A DNA stretch of 64,000 bases from Cognatishimia activa (GCF_017798205.1 NZ_CP060010.1:1550001-1614000); one strand, 5' to 3'. Counted from the first letter of the stretch, positions 18,025 through 30,718 are shown. Program-made: numbers and translations. The notes: generated by a model from the letters alone, not told the origin.

Positions 18025-19920
18025 ATGCTACAAGAAGACCGCAAAATAGGCGAAAATCTACCGGTTATTCGTCAATTGGACGATGGCGCGATCAACCGGA
18101 TCGCGGCGGGCGAAGTCGTAGAGCGCCCGGCTTCCGCGGTGAAAGAACTGGTCGAGAACGCGATTGATGCGGGTGCGCGCCGGATCGAGGTGGCGATTGC
18201 TGATGGCGGCAAAACACTGATCCGCGTCACAGACGACGGCTGCGGTATCTCAGAGGCGCAATTGCCCTTGGCCATGAGCCGCCATGCCACATCGAAAATC
18301 GATGGCTCGGATTTGCTGGATATCCACACCTTCGGGTTTCGCGGCGAGGCGCTGCCATCTCTTGGCGCGGTCGGTCGTCTGACAATCACCTCGCGGGTTG
18401 CAGGGCAGGGTGCGTTCTCCATTTCCGTTGCGGGCGGAGAGATGTCTGCGGTGAAGCCCGCGGCCTTGGGCGGAGGCACGATCGTCGAGTTGCGCGACTT
18501 GTTTTACGCGACACCGGCGCGGCTGAAATTCATGCGCTCGGATCGAGCGGAATCTCAGGCGATCAGCGATGTCGTCAAACGCTTGGCGATGGCGGAACCT
18601 TTCGTCGGATTTACCTTGCGCGATGTGACGGGCGGCGGCGACGGGCGTGTTTCGTTTCGCGCGGATCCCGAAAACGGAGATCTGTTTGACGCGCTGCATG
18701 GGCGTTTGGCGCGGATTTTGGGGGCAGAATTTGCAGAAAATGCTCTGCGGATTGATGCCGAGCGCGAAGGGCTGCGATTGATCGGATATGCAGCGCTGCC
18801 GACCTATTCGAGGGGCTCGGCTGTGGCGCAATACCTGTTCGTGAATGGGCGGCCTGTGAAGGACAAGCTCTTGGTTGGCGCTCTGCGCGGGGCGTATTTC
18901 GATTTCCTCAGCCGTGATCGCCACCCGGCGGCGGCTCTGTTTATCGATTGCGACCCGCAGCTTGTGGATGTGAACGTGCATCCGGCGAAATCCGAGGTCC
19001 GGTTCCGTGATCCGGGTCTGGCGCGGGGGCTGATCGTTTCGGCTCTGCGGCATGCTCTGGCCGAGGCGGGGCATCGCGCCTCAACGACGGTGGCGGGGGC
19101 GACTTTGGGCGCGATGCGTCCCGAGCCGATCCCTGCAGGCGGTGGTGCGCGGGTTTACCAGATGGACCGTCCGTCTTTGGGAGCACGGACGGCAGCCTAC
19201 CACGCGCAAGCGCCGGGTCTGGCCGAGGCGCCCGCGGCTTGGGACAGCGCCCCCGGCGCGGGGTTGATGGAGGCGCCTGTTGCGGGCCGGGTTGATGCGC
19301 TCGATGAGGAACCGCAAGGGACTGAAGAGAGCGCCGAGGCGCAACCATTGGGTGCGGCACGTGGGCAGGTGCATGAGAATTATATCATCGCGCAGACTGC
19401 CGACGGCTTGGTCATCGTGGACCAGCATGCGGCACATGAACGGCTGGCCTATGAAAAACTCAAACGCCAGATGGCGGAATATGGCGTGGCGGCGCAGGCG
19501 CTTTTGATCCCCGAGATCATTGATCTGTCAGAAGGCGACTGCGCACGGATCCTTGCGGTCTCCGAAGAACTATCAAAATTCGGCCTGACGCTTGAGCCCT
19601 TTGGTGGAAGCGCGATCGCCGTGCGAGAAACTCCAGCCATTCTGGGCGAAGTCAACGCTCGCGCGATGGTGCTCGATATTCTGGATGAGTTGGATGATCA
19701 GGGCGAGAGCCTGTTGGTGCAGGCCAAGATCGAAGCGATCCTCAGTCGAGTGGCCTGTCACGGGTCGATCCGATCTGGTCGCCGCATGCGGGGCGAAGAG
19801 ATGAATGCGCTCTTGCGCGAAATGGAAGCAACGCCGCATTCTGGCCAATGCAACCATGGCCGCCCGACTTATGTGGAATTGAAACTGGCCGATATTGAAC
19901 GGCTGTTTGGACGGACGTGA
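18025..19920 (+). CDS. mutL: DNA mismatch repair protein MutL
   Basis: Links MutS mismatch recognition to downstream strand removal. The 631 residues start with a GHKL ATPase domain: [11 protein letters not shown] (Mg/ATP-binding Glu-Asn), DDGCGIS, HATSKI and [14 protein letters not shown] transducer domain with [13 protein letters not shown] follows, then an Ala/Pro-rich linker (residues about 355-445) and a C-terminal dimerisation domain that includes [22 protein letters not shown] and [12 protein letters not shown]. The stop overlaps the rmuC start (GTGATGG). Confidence 0.97.
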   Translation: MLQEDRKIGENLPVIRQLDDGAINRIAAGEVVERPASAVKELVENAIDAGARRIEVAIADGGKTLIRVTDDGCGISEAQLPLAMSRHATSKIDGSDLLDIHTFGFRGEALPSLGAVGRLTITSRVAGQGAFSISVAGGEMSAVKPAALGGGTIVELRDLFYATPARLKFMRSDRAESQAISDVVKRLAMAEPFVGFTLRDVTGGGDGRVSFRADPENGDLFDALHGRLARILGAEFAENALRIDAEREGLRLIGYAALPTYSRGSAVAQYLFVNGRPVKDKLLVGALRGAYFDFLSRDRHPAAALFIDCDPQLVDVNVHPAKSEVRFRDPGLARGLIVSALRHALAEAGHRASTTVAGATLGAMRPEPIPAGGGARVYQMDRPSLGARTAAYHAQAPGLAEAPAAWDSAPGAGLMEAPVAGRVDALDEEPQGTEESAEAQPLGAARGQVHENYIIAQTADGLVIVDQHAAHERLAYEKLKRQMAEYGVAAQALLIPEIIDLSEGDCARILAVSEELSKFGLTLEPFGGSAIAVRETPAILGEVNARAMVLDILDELDDQGESLLVQAKIEAILSRVACHGSIRSGRRMRGEEMNALLREMEATPHSGQCNHGRPTYVELKLADIERLFGRT

Positions 19921-21203
19921 TGGATTTTTCTGACCCGCAAATGCAGACCTATGTGATGGTCGGAGCCGTCGTTCTGGGTGTGATCATCCTGATGCTCTGG
20001 TCTGTGCTGCGCGCATCCTCGCGGTCCGCGGATCAAGTCGCCATGATGGCGCAGCGCGTGGATCAACTGGCGACAGGGCAGGCGCAGCTGGATGGCAATA
20101 TGGCGACGCTGGCGCAATCACAGGGGCAGATTGGAACCCTGGTAGAACAACGACTTGGCGAAGTGCAGATCAATATGCATGAAAACCTCGCCAAAGTGCA
20201 GCGTGGCACTGGTGAGAACCTTGCTAAGATGCAGCAGCAAATGGCTGATAATCTTGGCGCGCAACAGTTGAAGCTGCAGGAAAACCTCGCGAATATGCAG
20301 CTGCGCACCAATCAGTCGCTCGCGGACTTGCAGGAAAAACTAAACCAGAGTCTGATGGGCAATGCGAAACAAACGGCGACCTCGCTGACGCAGTTGCAAG
20401 AGCGGCTTGCAACCATCGATAAAGCACAAGAGAATATCACCAAGCTCTCGGGCGATGTGCTGAGCCTGCAGGATATCCTCAGCAACAAACAGACCCGTGG
20501 TGCCTTTGGAGAAATCCAGCTGAACGACATCGTCGGCAAGGCGCTACCTACAGACAGCTATGCGCTGCAGGTCACGCTCAGCAACGGAAAACGGGCAGAC
20601 TGCCTGATCCATTTGCCAAACCCGCCGGGCCCGATTGTGATCGACAGCAAGTTCCCGCTTGAGGCCTATGAGGCGATGCTGGCCTCAACCTCTGAGGCTG
20701 AGCTTAAGGCGGGGATCCAGATGTTTAAGACCTCTGTGAGGAAGCACATCAAGGATATCTCGGAGAAATATGTCATCGAGGGGGAAACCGCGGATGGCGC
20801 GCTGATGTTCCTGCCTTCGGAGGCGATTTACGCCGAGCTGCACGCGAAGTTTCCGGATCTTGTCCGAGAGGGGTTTGAGGCGCGGGTCTGGATTGTCTCG
20901 CCGACCACCTGCATGGCGACGCTCAATACCATGCGCGCGATCTTAAAGGACGCGCGGATGCGTGAGCAGGCGGGGGAAATCCGTAAGGCTCTGAAAAACC
21001 TGCATCGCGATGTTGAGATTGTTGGCGAACGCGCCGGCAAATTGGAAACCCATTTGCGGCAGGCGGGCGAGGATGTGGCGGGGATCCTGACCGCGAGTTC
21101 TCGCGCGAGCAAACGGGCGCATAAGCTGGACAACTTTGATTTTGAAGAAATGGCACCTGAGGCCGATAACGTGGTTCCGCTGGCCAAACAGCCGGGTGAG
21201 TAG
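19920..21203 (+). CDS. rmuC: DNA recombination protein RmuC
   Basis: A 427-residue protein with one N-terminal membrane helix (residues about 11-31), then a long coiled coil (about 35-190; many Gln/Leu/Asn heptads with repeated ENLAKMQ-type units), then the RmuC nuclease-like domain with GAFGEIQLNDIV, VIDSKFPLEAYEAML and VIVSPTTCMATLN-like blocks. The family limits inversions at short inverted repeats. ATG 19920 overlaps the mutL TGA, placing the gene in a repair operon. Confidence 0.94.
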   Translation: MDFSDPQMQTYVMVGAVVLGVIILMLWSVLRASSRSADQVAMMAQRVDQLATGQAQLDGNMATLAQSQGQIGTLVEQRLGEVQINMHENLAKVQRGTGENLAKMQQQMADNLGAQQLKLQENLANMQLRTNQSLADLQEKLNQSLMGNAKQTATSLTQLQERLATIDKAQENITKLSGDVLSLQDILSNKQTRGAFGEIQLNDIVGKALPTDSYALQVTLSNGKRADCLIHLPNPPGPIVIDSKFPLEAYEAMLASTSEAELKAGIQMFKTSVRKHIKDISEKYVIEGETADGALMFLPSEAIYAELHAKFPDLVREGFEARVWIVSPTTCMATLNTMRAILKDARMREQAGEIRKALKNLHRDVEIVGERAGKLETHLRQAGEDVAGILTASSRASKRAHKLDNFDFEEMAPEADNVVPLAKQPGE

Positions 21204-21288
21204 CCTGGGATTATTGCGTTAAATTGATGCAAGTCAAAGCCCATCTGCGGCGCGCGGTGACACTCTTTCCTTATGGAAGGAGATTCTC

Positions 21289-21615
21289 ATGCTTGAGATT
21301 CCACCGAGGAAAGTCGCTCAGATCGTTCTAATGGGCCGTGAATTGGACCGGGCCGAGGGCGAGCTACGCGGTTTTTTTGATCGCCTGAACGAAGAAGAAC
21401 TGACGAGTTTGGTCGCGGTGATGTGGATCGGCCGTGAAAGCTTTGAGCCAGAGGACCTTGCACAGGCCATTCAGTCGGCAAAGGAGCAGGCCACGACTCC
21501 GACGGTCGACTATTTGATCGGTACGCCCCATTTGTCGGATCATCTGGAAAACGGCATGGAAGCGCTTGGTATTTCGTTGGTTGACGCTGAAGACGCGCTG
21601 ATCCGACGAGGGTAA
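21289..21615 (+). CDS. DUF3775-family protein
   Basis: A 108-residue soluble acidic protein preceded by a strong ribosome site (GGAAGGAGATTCTC then ATG). The core ELTSLVAVMWIGRESFEPEDLAQAIQSAKE and the closing HLENGMEALGISL are characteristic of DUF3775 (PF12616), a small alphaproteobacterial family of unknown function. It stands alone, 85 bases after rmuC. No function can be assigned. Confidence 0.8.
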   Translation: MLEIPPRKVAQIVLMGRELDRAEGELRGFFDRLNEEELTSLVAVMWIGRESFEPEDLAQAIQSAKEQATTPTVDYLIGTPHLSDHLENGMEALGISLVDAEDALIRRG

Positions 21616-21659
21616 AAGCAGTCCTGCCCGCGCACTTTGTCGAGCGCCCATAAACTATG

Positions 21660-21681
21660 AAAGGCCCCGATCGGGGCCCAT
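21660..21681 (-). terminator. possible terminator of gyrB
   Basis: Perfect palindrome GGCCCCGA / TCGGGGCC at 21663-21678, between the convergent DUF3775 and gyrB genes. On the minus strand it is followed by TTTCAT, a weak U tract. It could serve gyrB or both directions. Confidence 0.5.
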
Positions 21682-21687
21682 CATCAT

Positions 21688-24676
<2,989 letters not shown>

Positions 24677-24688
24677 GGCGGTCTCATT

Positions 24689-24706
24689 TATATCGCTTGC
24701 GATATA
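24689..24706. promoter_or_regulatory. operator palindrome 1 (predicted OhrR-like site)
   Basis: Perfect inverted repeat TATATCGC-TT-GCGATATA, 12 bases upstream of the OhrR-like start codon. A matching dyad lies 61 bases further on. Both are placed to control the divergent pair of genes. Confidence 0.7.
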
Positions 24707-24749
24707 TTTCTTGACATTGCGGTGGGAGAAGGTCAAGGTTTTCGAATTT

Positions 24750-24767
24750 TATATCGCGCGCGATAGG
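24750..24767. promoter_or_regulatory. operator palindrome 2 (predicted OhrR-like site)
   Basis: TATATCGC-GC-GCGATAGG: the same half-sites as operator 1, perfect over the central 14 bases. It overlaps the upstream part of the ribosome site (AGGAAGGAG) of the small gene starting at 24781, so binding would block that gene's transcription. Confidence 0.68.
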
Positions 24768-24780
24768 AAGGAGATCCCCA

Positions 24781-25001
24781 TGTCTTGGCTACCGAGCCTA
24801 CAAACTGAAACACCGGAAGAAGGCTATGAATTGGCCATTAAGCTGTCTCGAATGGCAGTCAAGAAAACCCAACCGGATGACGCCGCGCGGACAAGGATGC
24901 GCCCGGACTATGCCAACAATGCAGATAGCCTGACGGGAGTGTCACAGGTTGTGGCAACGAACTTCAATACAGTGGCCACGGCGAACAATTTCTGGCGGTG
25001 A
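24781..25001 (+). CDS. small protein of unknown function under OhrR-like control
   Basis: A 73-residue protein (MSWLPSLQTETPEEGYELA ...) with no cysteine, no signal peptide and no membrane segment. The first half is helical and acidic; the end (VATNFNTVATANNFWR) is polar and Asn-rich. AGGAAGGAG lies 8 bases before ATG 24781, a strong ribosome site, and the divergent operators argue for a real, regulated gene. I do not recognise the family. An upstream in-frame ATG at 24639 lies inside the regulator gene and is rejected. Confidence 0.65.
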
Positions 25002-25050
25002 TAGCAGGGCTTACAACTCATGACGACGCGGGTTTAGTCCCGCGCCTGCG

Positions 25051-26151
25051 CTAATCGCCGAGTCGAGAAATTCCGGCGTCCTCAGACACCGTCAGGTACT
25101 GCGCCCGGTCTCCTAGCGCATCAAACAAGTGGTTTTCGGTGCCGGTCATCCAAGCCTGAGCCTTTAAGTCAATAAGCTCATCATACAACGCAGCGCGCCT
25201 ATCCGCGTCCAGATGGGCAGCCACTTCGTCCAAGAGTAAGATCGGCGGCGTTCCAAGTGTGTCAGCGAGGGCGCGGGCGTTGGCGAGGATCAAAGAGATT
25301 AGGAGCGCCTTTTGCTCGCCTGTCGAGCAGTCTGATGCGGGAACATCCTTGGCGATATAGGTTGCGGAGAGGTCGGAGCGGTGCGGGCCAACTAGGGTCC
25401 GACCGGCGATGAGATCACGATTGCGGCTTTCCGCAAATGCTTCGCGAAAGGCATCCTCAGAGGTCGGGCTCTCGCCTTCGCTTTGCTGTAGATTCAGATC
25501 GGCGATTGGGAAAGCGGTTGAGGTTTTCCGTTGCGCCTCAGTGAGTTGCGCGAGGGTAGCCAGACGGTTGGCATGTATCTGCGCCGCGCATTTCGCCATT
25601 TGATCCTCGAGCGCTTTATACCAATGTGCATCGCGAATCTGTTCTTTCAAAAGCCGGTTGCGTTCCCGCATGGTCTTTTCGTAGGTCAGTGACGCTTCGG
25701 CATGGTCAGGAAAGAAGGACAAAGCTGTTCGGTCCAAAAACCGCCGTCGTCCTTCGGCGCCTTCGATCCACAAACGGTCCATGGCGGGAATAAGCCAGAT
25801 CACACGGCACAGCGCGCCGAGTTTAGTCTGTGGGGCCGTTTTGTCGTTGATTTTAACCTGACGGGCCGCGCCGCTTTCGGACCAGGTCTCGATTTCCTGA
25901 GTGCCTTCAGATGACGTCAGAATGCCGCTGAGTTTCCATCCCAAAGCCTCGGGACGGCGCGTCATGTCCTGCGCCGAGGCGCGGCGGATACCCCGACCGG
26001 GCGAGAACAGCGAGACGGCCTCTAGGATATTGGTTTTACCTGCGCCATTGGGCCCATAGATCGCGACTGGGCGCGCGTCACAGCTTATTTCGCTGGCCTT
26101 ATGGCTGCGAAAATGACTGAGTTTCAGCTGGGTCAGCGCAAGCTGTGTCAT
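25051..26151 (-). CDS. recF: DNA replication and repair protein RecF
   Basis: SMC-like ATPase that helps load RecA at gapped DNA. The 366 residues contain Walker A GPNGAGKTNILEAVSLFSPG, the RecF segment VIWLIPAMDRLWIEGAEGRRRFLDR, GRTLVGPHRSDL, the signature STGEQKALL and Walker B PPILLLDEVAAHLD. Downstream of dnaN on the same strand, separated by 61 bases that hold a double hairpin. Confidence 0.96.
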   Translation of the reverse strand: MTQLALTQLKLSHFRSHKASEISCDARPVAIYGPNGAGKTNILEAVSLFSPGRGIRRASAQDMTRRPEALGWKLSGILTSSEGTQEIETWSESGAARQVKINDKTAPQTKLGALCRVIWLIPAMDRLWIEGAEGRRRFLDRTALSFFPDHAEASLTYEKTMRERNRLLKEQIRDAHWYKALEDQMAKCAAQIHANRLATLAQLTEAQRKTSTAFPIADLNLQQSEGESPTSEDAFREAFAESRNRDLIAGRTLVGPHRSDLSATYIAKDVPASDCSTGEQKALLISLILANARALADTLGTPPILLLDEVAAHLDADRRAALYDELIDLKAQAWMTGTENHLFDALGDRAQYLTVSEDAGISRLGD

Positions 26152-26160
26152 GACCGGTCT

Positions 26161-26205
26161 CGTTTTCTTTCAAAGAAAACGGCGCGGAATTTCTGGAAAA
26201 TTCCG
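26161..26205 (-). repeat. 45-bp double-hairpin element, copy between dnaN and recF
   Basis: Read along the operon (minus) strand, two 21-base dyads are separated by CGC. The first is CGGAATTT / AAATTCCG with a five-base loop; the second is CGTTTTCTTT / AAAGAAAACG with a single central base. Size, order, orientation to transcription and the CGC linker match the element at 57653-57697, although the arms differ. It occupies most of the dnaN-recF gap. Confidence 0.8.
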
Positions 26206-26212
26206 CCCTGCC

Positions 26213-27331
26213 TCACACGCGCATCGGCATGACGACGTAAACAGCTGTGGTGTCATTGCCTTCACGCATCAAAGTCGGATCGCCTGCGGAGTTGAACATA
26301 AAGACAGCGTTCTCGCGATCCACTTGGCTGGCAATCTCCAGCAGGTATTTCGCGTTAAAGCCGATCTCCAGACGCTCATCGCCATAGGCCACCGCCAGCT
26401 CTTCTTCCGCGGCACCGGAATCAGGCGCGTTCACCGACAGAACCAAACGGTCCTCATCGAGCGCCAGTTTCACCGCGCGAGACCGCTCTGACGAAACGGT
26501 GGCCACACGATCCACGGCCTGTGCGAATTCTGCGGCATCCACTTCCAGACGACGTGTGTTGCCCGCCGGAATAACGCGTGTGTAGTCAGGGAAGGTGCCG
26601 TCAATCACTTTGGACGTCAGTGTGATATCCGGCGTTGCAAAGCGCACTTTGGTGTCACTGACGCTGACCGCGATATCCATATCATCGTCGTCCAAGAGCT
26701 TGCGCAGCTCGCCAACCGTTTTGCGCGGGACAATCACGCCCGGCATATCGCTCGCGCCATCCGGAAGATCGGAATCAATCCGCGCCAATCGGTGACCGTC
26801 GGTCGCCACACAGCGCAGCACCTGACCGCCATCCGCGTCGGACACATGCATATAGACGCCGTTCAGATAATAACGGGTCTCTTCCGTCGAAATCGCGAAC
26901 TTCGATTTATCAAACAAGCGACGCAGATTCGCCGCCTTTGCCGTAAAGTTGCAGGCATATTCCGAGGTCGCCATGACCGGGAAATCCTCTTTCGGCAGCG
27001 TCGCCAAAGAGAAGTTCGACCGGCCCGCTTCGACAGTCAGCCGCCCAGCGGTCCCGTCGTCAGACAAAGTCACCAACGCGCCATCCGGCAGCTTGCGAAC
27101 GATCTCATGCAGCGTGCTTGCAGAAACGGTCGTTGCACCCGCGCGTTCAACCATCGCGGCCGCTTTGTCGACCACTTCGATGTCAAGGTCGGTTGCCCGG
27201 AAGGACACATTCGCGCCATCCGCTTCGATCAGCACATTGGCCAGGATCGGGATGGTGTTGCGGCGTTCGACCACCGATTGCGCCTGAGACACGGCCTTAA
27301 GCAGGGTGCCACGTTCAATGCTGATTTTCAT
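26213..27331 (-). CDS. dnaN: DNA polymerase III beta subunit (sliding clamp)
   Basis: The ring-shaped processivity clamp. Its 372 residues form three clamp-fold repeats: MKISIERGTLLKAVSQAQSV at the start, PRKTVGELRKLLDDDDMDI in the middle and the closing GNDTTAVYVVMPMRV, the conserved C terminus next to the partner-binding pocket. Lies between dnaA and recF on the same strand, the classical dnaA-dnaN-recF order. Confidence 0.97.
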   Translation of the reverse strand: MKISIERGTLLKAVSQAQSVVERRNTIPILANVLIEADGANVSFRATDLDIEVVDKAAAMVERAGATTVSASTLHEIVRKLPDGALVTLSDDGTAGRLTVEAGRSNFSLATLPKEDFPVMATSEYACNFTAKAANLRRLFDKSKFAISTEETRYYLNGVYMHVSDADGGQVLRCVATDGHRLARIDSDLPDGASDMPGVIVPRKTVGELRKLLDDDDMDIAVSVSDTKVRFATPDITLTSKVIDGTFPDYTRVIPAGNTRRLEVDAAEFAQAVDRVATVSSERSRAVKLALDEDRLVLSVNAPDSGAAEEELAVAYGDERLEIGFNAKYLLEIASQVDRENAVFMFNSAGDPTLMREGNDTTAVYVVMPMRV

Positions 27332-27439
27332 CCCTTCGTCCTCCGAAGTAGCCGGGGGTGACAGACTAGCCTGTTCACCCTTAGGCTCAAGCTCTTTTTG
27401 GTTTTTTCGGCTGTATTTAAGGGGCCGTCAAGCACCCAA

Positions 27440-27466
27440 AGAAAAAGCGGGCCCAAAAGCCCGCTG
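27440..27466 (-). terminator. terminator after dnaA
   Basis: On the minus strand AGCGGGC / GCCCGCT (27465-27459 and 27452-27446) with a six-base loop, followed by TTTTCTTT. It separates dnaA from dnaN, so the clamp and recF probably also have their own promoter. Confidence 0.85.
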
Positions 27467-27488
27467 TAAGGTGGGGAGTGCCCCGCCT

Positions 27489-28877
27489 TTATGCTTCTAA
27501 GGCGCGGCGGAGAAGTTCCAGATCTTCTGCGATTTGACCGTCCGAGCTGCGCAGCTCTTCGATACGGCGCACACCGTGCATGACGGTGGTGTGATCCCGT
27601 CCGCCAAAACGACGCCCGATTTCTGGCAAGGAGCGGCTGGTCAGCTGTTTGCACAGGAACATGGCAACCTGACGCGGGCGCGCAAAGTTGCGCAGACGTT
27701 TGGGACCGATCATGTCGGATAGACGGATGTTGTAATGCTCGGCGACACGGCGCTGGATTTCTTCGACGCTGATCTTGCGCTCGGATGCGCGCAGCACGTC
27801 GGACAGACAATCCTGCGTCAATTCCATCGTGATTTCGCGACCTACGAGGGAGGCAAATGCAAACAGACGGGTCAGAGCACCCTCAAGCACGCGCACGTTG
27901 GTCGAAATGCGATGCGCAAGGAATTCCAGTACGCCATCGGCAAGAACCAAATCTGGGTATTGGCTACGGTATTGCTCGACCTTGCTTTGCAGGATGCCAA
28001 GACGCAGCTCATAGTCGGTTGGATGCAAATCCACCACCAAGCCACATTGCAGGCGCGAACGAATGCGGTCTTCCATGCCTTTGATCTCACCAGGCGCACG
28101 GTCGGCAGAGATAATGATCTGTTTGTTCTGATCCACCAAAGCATTGAACGTGTGGAAGAATTCTTCTTGGGTGGAGTCCTTGCCCGCGATGAACTGCACA
28201 TCGTCGACCATCAGAACATCAACCGAGCGGAACAGCTCTTTGAAGTCCATCATCTTGCGATCACGCAGGGCCTGAACAAAGCGATACATGAATTGTTCGG
28301 CAGATAGGTAAAGGACATTCAGGTCCGGACGACGGTTTTGCAGCTCCCAAGCAATCGCGTGCATGAGGTGGGTCTTACCAAGGCCCACGCCGCCATAGAG
28401 GAACAGCGGATTGAAGCTGACAGGACCACCTTCAGCGACACGGCGGGCGGCGGCATTGGCCAGCTCGTTCGGTTTGCCAACCACAAAGCTGTCAAAGGTG
28501 AAGCGCGCATCAAGCGGGGCGCCCGGCAGCTCGGCCTTAGAGGTTTCAAGGCGCGTTTGCGAAGAAGGGCGCACTGTTTCTGAGATAGGTGCTGCGGTCT
28601 CGATGGACGGAGAAGTTACCCGTGGCGCTGCGGCGGAATTCGCGACCCGGAAATGCACGCGCTGAACGGTTTCGCCCAGAGAGGTCAGTTTGTGAATAAG
28701 AAGGTCGCCAAAGTTCTGGGACACATAGTTGCCGATAAAGTTCGTCGGAACGTTAAACGTTGCTACGCCGTCCTGAATATCAGCAAACTCAAGCGGTTCG
28801 ATCCACGCCTTGTAGTTATTTTGCCCGACCGTTTCCAACATTTCACGTTGGAAAGCCCCCAGTTGATCTAGTGTCAT
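27489..28877 (-). CDS. dnaA: chromosomal replication initiator protein DnaA
   Basis: An AAA+ initiator that binds DnaA boxes and opens oriC. The 462 residues hold domain I (DQLGAFQREMLETVGQNNYKAW), a variable linker (about 95-140), the AAA+ domain with Walker A GGVGLGKTHL and Walker B VLMVDDVQF, and the domain IV DNA-binding signature GGRDHTTVMHGVRRIE. ATG 28877 (MTLDQLG) is preceded by GGGGACA; a longer frame to 28940 is not supported. Confidence 0.98.
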   Translation of the reverse strand: MTLDQLGAFQREMLETVGQNNYKAWIEPLEFADIQDGVATFNVPTNFIGNYVSQNFGDLLIHKLTSLGETVQRVHFRVANSAAAPRVTSPSIETAAPISETVRPSSQTRLETSKAELPGAPLDARFTFDSFVVGKPNELANAAARRVAEGGPVSFNPLFLYGGVGLGKTHLMHAIAWELQNRRPDLNVLYLSAEQFMYRFVQALRDRKMMDFKELFRSVDVLMVDDVQFIAGKDSTQEEFFHTFNALVDQNKQIIISADRAPGEIKGMEDRIRSRLQCGLVVDLHPTDYELRLGILQSKVEQYRSQYPDLVLADGVLEFLAHRISTNVRVLEGALTRLFAFASLVGREITMELTQDCLSDVLRASERKISVEEIQRRVAEHYNIRLSDMIGPKRLRNFARPRQVAMFLCKQLTSRSLPEIGRRFGGRDHTTVMHGVRRIEELRSSDGQIAEDLELLRRALEA

Positions 28878-29324
28878 TTGTCCCCGATTCCGCGTCCAAT
28901 TCAATCGACCCCGAAAGAGTCGAACCTGCCAGTTTCGCAACCCAATTCCGCACTCACACCTTGGCTGGGCGCCGAGCAGTCAGCACCTTGCAAAAACAAT
29001 ACGTCCCATTCTGTGAAAGTCCCCACCCTCACAGCGTAAGTTTCTTGCGCACCTTTGTGCGTTCAAAAAAGGATCGGACACGCAAGCCCTCAACCAGATT
29101 CTTCAAGAACATCACCATGTTTGCACACAGAAAGATGCACTACAACCTTTGGTTGAGCTTGGTTGTCGGTATTCGGTTTTCCCGAATGCTGTCCGCCCCC
29201 CGAAGCGGCGATATGAATCGCACTTATGAAGCTAGCAATTTCGGAATGAGAGTCGCAACTGATCTTCGAACTTGACTCATGAAATGGTCGAAAAGAATCT
29301 CTCTCAGTGAGATAAAATTTTCAT
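28878..29324. other. 447-base gene-free stretch between dnaA and rpsT; no oriC signature seen
   Basis: No credible gene, no consensus DnaA box (TTATCCACA or one-mismatch cluster) and no strongly AT-rich unwinding tract was found by eye. It must contain the dnaA promoter. A weak TTTGCACACA at about 29120 is the nearest thing to a box. A small dyad, ATCTCTCTCAGTGAGAT, lies at about 29297. Confidence 0.5.
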
Positions 29325-29363
29325 AAAAAAGGCGCCAACCACATAGGGGAGGCGCCTTTTTTT
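29325..29363 (-). terminator. bidirectional terminator after rpsT
   Basis: AAAAAAGGCGCC at 29326-29337 pairs with GGCGCCTTTTTT starting 29351, so both strands end in a U run. It lies just past the rpsT stop and shields the dnaA upstream region. Confidence 0.85.
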
Positions 29364-29379
29364 ACTGTTTGATAAGGGT

Positions 29380-29643
29380 TTAGCCCAGAGCTTTGACCCG
29401 TGCCGCAAGACGAGAGATTTTGCGGGATGCCGTGTTCTTGTGGAAGATACCTTTGTTCACACCGCGCATTACTTCTGGTTGAGCTGCCTTAAGGGCTTCT
29501 GCGGCTGCGGCGTGATCGCCGGACGCAATCGCTTCCTCTACTTTGCGCAGAAAGGTGCGGATGCGGGAGCGACGGGATTGGTTGACCAGAGCACGGCGTT
29601 CATTCTGACGTGCGCGCTTTTTGGACTGTGGTGAGTTTGCCAT
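29380..29643 (-). CDS. rpsT: 30S ribosomal protein S20
   Basis: An 87-residue basic protein that binds 16S rRNA in the small subunit. [17 protein letters not shown] and [23 protein letters not shown] are the conserved ends. ATG 29643 follows AAGGTCTGAG on the minus strand; the longer frame upstream is not coding. Its place upstream of dnaA is usual for this group. Confidence 0.97.
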   Translation of the reverse strand: MANSPQSKKRARQNERRALVNQSRRSRIRTFLRKVEEAIASGDHAAAAEALKAAQPEVMRGVNKGIFHKNTASRKISRLAARVKALG

Positions 29644-29894
29644 GAATCTCAGACCTTTATTTCGTGTTCGTTTCTCTATTCTGCGTGAGACCAAAGACAA
29701 CGGGTCTGCCCAGTTTCCTGGGTCCGATTCTTGCCTAAGCGGGCATCACGCGCATGTATGACGGCGGTCTTTACAGAGTTTTACTGGTGAATGGAATAGC
29801 AAAAATCCAAGCGAAGATTTTGCACCTGCAGCAAAGCGAATCGTTCCGATCGAATCTCGATGCTCAAAAAAATTGCACCGCTGACGTGTGCCCA

Positions 29895-29923
29895 TGAAAA
29901 AGGCCGCCCGAAACGGACGGCCT
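29895..29923 (-). terminator. terminator after enoyl-CoA hydratase
   Basis: On the minus strand AGGCCGTCCG and CGGGCGGCCT pair around TTT (one mismatch), followed by TTTTTC. It lies 19 bases past the hydratase stop. The rest of the gap to rpsT (29644-29894) shows no gene. Confidence 0.85.
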
Positions 29924-29941
29924 AGAACAGGTTCGGACAAT

Positions 29942-30718
29942 TTACTTGTCGCGGAACTGAGCCTGACGTTTTTCTGCAAAGGCGGCCATGCCTTCCTTCT
30001 GATCTTCCGTCGCGAAGAGCGAATGGAACAGGCGGCGCTCATACAGCAGGCCTTCAGTCAGGGTGGTCTCATAGGCGCGGTTTACGGCTTCTTTCGCGGC
30101 AATCGCACTCAGCATGGATTTCTCGGCGATCTTCTGCGCCGCACCCATCGCTTCGTCCATCAGCTTCTTGCCCGGCACAACACGAGACACGAGGCCCGAA
30201 CGTTCGGCCTCGTCAGCATCCATGAAGCGTCCGGTGAGATGCATGTCCATGGATTTTGACTTGCCGACATAGCGCGTCAGACGCTGTGTGCCACCCAGGC
30301 CCGCGATAACGCCCAGATTGATCTCGGGCTGGCCAAATTTCGCGGTATCAGAGGCAATGATGAAGTCGCACATCATCGCCAATTCGCAGCCACCACCCAG
30401 CGCGTAACCAGAGACGGCCGCGATGATCGGCTTGCGGACCTTATTGATCGCATCACCGTGGTCGCCAAAATAGTCAGAGAGGAACATTTCAACGAATGTC
30501 TTCTCGCTCATCTCTTTAATGTCGGCACCGGCGGCAAAGGCCTTTTCCGAGCCGGTGATCACAATGCAGCGGACTTTGTCATTCTGATCCGCTTCCGCCA
30601 GAGCCTGGCGCAATTCCGTCAGCAGCTCATTGTTCAGAGCGTTCAATGCATCAGGGCGATTCAGTTTGATAAGAGCTACGTGGTCTTCAACTTCGACGAT
30701 GATCGTCTCAAAAGCCAT
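29942..30718 (-). CDS. enoyl-CoA hydratase
   Basis: A 258-residue crotonase. It hydrates trans-2-enoyl-CoA to 3-hydroxyacyl-CoA in beta-oxidation. Visible are the CoA-binding [11 protein letters not shown], the oxyanion-hole block [20 protein letters not shown] with one catalytic Glu and [21 protein letters not shown] with the second, and the C-terminal [12 protein letters not shown]. Its position between rpsT and mutM is typical of Rhodobacteraceae. Exact chain-length preference cannot be read from sequence. Confidence 0.93.
   Translation of the reverse strand: MAFETIIVEVEDHVALIKLNRPDALNALNNELLTELRQALAEADQNDKVRCIVITGSEKAFAAGADIKEMSEKTFVEMFLSDYFGDHGDAINKVRKPIIAAVSGYALGGGCELAMMCDFIIASDTAKFGQPEINLGVIAGLGGTQRLTRYVGKSKSMDMHLTGRFMDADEAERSGLVSRVVPGKKLMDEAMGAAQKIAEKSMLSAIAAKEAVNRAYETTLTEGLLYERRLFHSLFATEDQKEGMAAFAEKRQAQFRDK

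Noticed and set aside
29100-29130. TTTGCACACA as a possible DnaA box
   Set aside because: Too far from the consensus and not part of a cluster.
28760-29275. 171-codon plus-strand frame across the dnaA upstream region
   Set aside because: Starts inside dnaA antisense and has no family features; the region more likely holds promoters.
29746-30042. 98-codon minus-strand frame between the hydratase and rpsT
   Set aside because: Overlaps the hydratase end and its terminator; no support as a gene.
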